The notes under the pieces are model-generated. The model made no database searches and was not told the origin of the DNA. It worked only from the letters and a program-made list of their open reading frames with translations. DNA of 64,000 nt from Xanthobacteraceae bacterium (GTDB lineage: Bacteria > Pseudomonadota > Alphaproteobacteria > Rhizobiales > Xanthobacteraceae). Position numbers and translations under genes: made by a program. The stretch lies in assembly GCA_019454205.1 (NCBI GenBank), contig CP075369.1:2620001-2684000 (forward strand), given 5' to 3'. This document shows, one piece after another, positions 63,249 to 64,000 of this stretch. Numbering within the stretch: position 1 is the first letter of the stretch; each line of letters begins with the position of its first letter.

Positions 63249-63998
63249 CTATTTGCCCTTTTTCTTTTGCGGCTGCTTGGGCGCAGGCGCGGCCGCGGGG
63301 GGCGGCGCAGGCAGGTACTGCGCATCGAAGATGTCTTCGGCTTTCAGCTTGTTCTTGAAGCTATAGATCGTGCCCAGTTGCTCCATGCCGGCCGCGAAGC
63401 GCTGCGGATCGACTCCGCCAACCGCCGTATCTTTCGGATCGAACTTCTTGATGTTCTGCGTCAGCGCGATCTGAAGCCGCTCCAGTTCGACCTCCTTGCG
63501 CGCGCCCTGCATCCGGGTCAGCACGATGTCGATAGCCGCGCTCGGATTGGCAGCGGTGTCGCGCACCCCCTTCACATATGCCCGCAGGAATCCGCGGATC
63601 GCATCCGGCTTCTCGGTCTGGAATTTGGCGCTGGCCAGGATGGCGCTGCCGTAAAGCGTGACGCCGTAGTCGGCCATCAGCAGCACGACGATATCTTCCG
63701 GCTGCACGCTGCGGTCTTTGAGGTCCACGAAAGCGGAGAACGAATTGCCGGCGATGGCGTCTACTTCGCCCGCCGCCAGCATCGGCGCGCGCACCTGCGG
63801 CCCGACATTCATCACCGTCACCTTCGATACATCGACACTGTTCAGCCGCGCGAACAGCGGCCAGACCGAACCCGCAGGATCGATCCCCGGCGCGCCGAGG
63901 CGCTTGCCTTCCAGGTCTTTCGGAAACTGCACGCCGCGGCTGCGCCGCCCGATCAGCGCATAGGCCGGCTTGTCGTAGACAATAAACACCGCCTTGAT
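63249..63998 (-). CDS. ABC transporter substrate-binding protein, NMT1/THI5-like (5' end outside the window)
   Basis: Only the last 250 codons lie in the window; the frame continues past the right edge and the signal peptide is missing. The visible part has the periplasmic-binding-protein pattern of the NMT1/THI5/SsuA type: FPKDLEGKRLGAPGIDPAGS, VGPQVRAPMLAAGEVDAIAG and the hinge-region block ILASAKFQTEKPDAIRGFLRAYVKG. It ends in a Pro/Ala/Lys-rich tail. Such proteins bind sulfonates, nitrate, aromatic acids or pyrimidine precursors; the ligand is unknown. Permease and ATPase genes would be expected outside the window. Confidence 0.88.
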   Translation of the reverse strand: MKAVFIVYDKPAYALIGRRSRGVQFPKDLEGKRLGAPGIDPAGSVWPLFARLNSVDVSKVTVMNVGPQVRAPMLAAGEVDAIAGNSFSAFVDLKDRSVQPEDIVVLLMADYGVTLYGSAILASAKFQTEKPDAIRGFLRAYVKGVRDTAANPSAAIDIVLTRMQGARKEVELERLQIALTQNIKKFDPKDTAVGGVDPQRFAAGMEQLGTIYSFKNKLKAEDIFDAQYLPAPPPAAAPAPKQPQKKKGK

Positions 63999-64000
63999 GC

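Overview
The window is a gene-dense, GC-rich stretch of chromosome from an alphaproteobacterium, most likely of the order Hyphomicrobiales and closest in gene content to the Bradyrhizobium/Rhodopseudomonas/Xanthobacteraceae side. The evidence is a NdvA-type cyclic beta-glucan exporter, aerobic CobS/CobT cobaltochelatase, a GAF-type nitrogen PTS enzyme I, an FdxA-CarD pair, a SUV3-like helicase, DUF4167, an NDUFAF5-like methyltransferase and a Flp pilin. About 62 protein genes and one tRNA are supported. There is no insertion sequence, prophage, CRISPR array or restriction system, and composition and gene order look like core chromosome throughout.

Layout. 1-4200: an M23 cell-wall peptidase, a secreted von Willebrand A protein and a small exported protein. 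4200-8550: clpB (with a heat-shock-like promoter), a MOSC protein and a DUF4167 protein. 8900-14500: prfA-prmC translation-termination pair, ptsP and lysC. 14600-20500: ubiG, a DMT transporter, then a leftward run of DUF1772, DUF1178, nitrilase-like and comF genes, the NDUFAF5-like gene, an orphan Flp pilin and mutT. 20500-29200: argJ, a parvulin PPIase, secA, an L,D-transpeptidase, accA and xerD. 29200-31400: a 47-residue membrane protein overlapping xerD, aroK-aroB and bolA. 31500-36170: a J-domain protein, then cobS-cobT coupled to a phytase-like secreted protein. 36170-39790: a four-gene leftward operon of lipid-linked sugar and lipid phosphatase genes (LAB-N, GT2, PAP2, ArnT-like). 39870-46320: rpmB, DUF3108, a repeat-bearing gap, then SUV3-like helicase, S4 protein, fdxA and carD. 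46390-51910: M48 protease and nuclease, tRNA-Arg(CCT), a large MscS channel and a CAP lipoprotein. 51950-64000: two acyl-CoA synthetases, a flippase, DUF924, a COG0523 metallochaperone coupled to a D,D-carboxypeptidase, an SCP2-type thiolase, ndvA and a truncated ABC substrate-binding protein.

The genes mostly serve translation, cell-envelope building and export, aromatic, lysine, arginine, cobalamin and ubiquinone biosynthesis, and lipid metabolism. Many pairs are translationally coupled by 4-bp stop/start overlaps (prfA/prmC, xerD and its small upstream gene, aroK/aroB, helicase/S4, ArnT-like/PAP2, nuclease/M48 protease, carboxypeptidase/metallochaperone).

The most unusual signal is not a gene. 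The 516-bp gap in front of the SUV3-like helicase holds two ungapped 88-bp direct repeats and eleven GANTC sites within 344 bp. GANTC is the CcrM methylation target, and about one site would be expected by chance. I did not find a clear new defence, toxin or mobile system.
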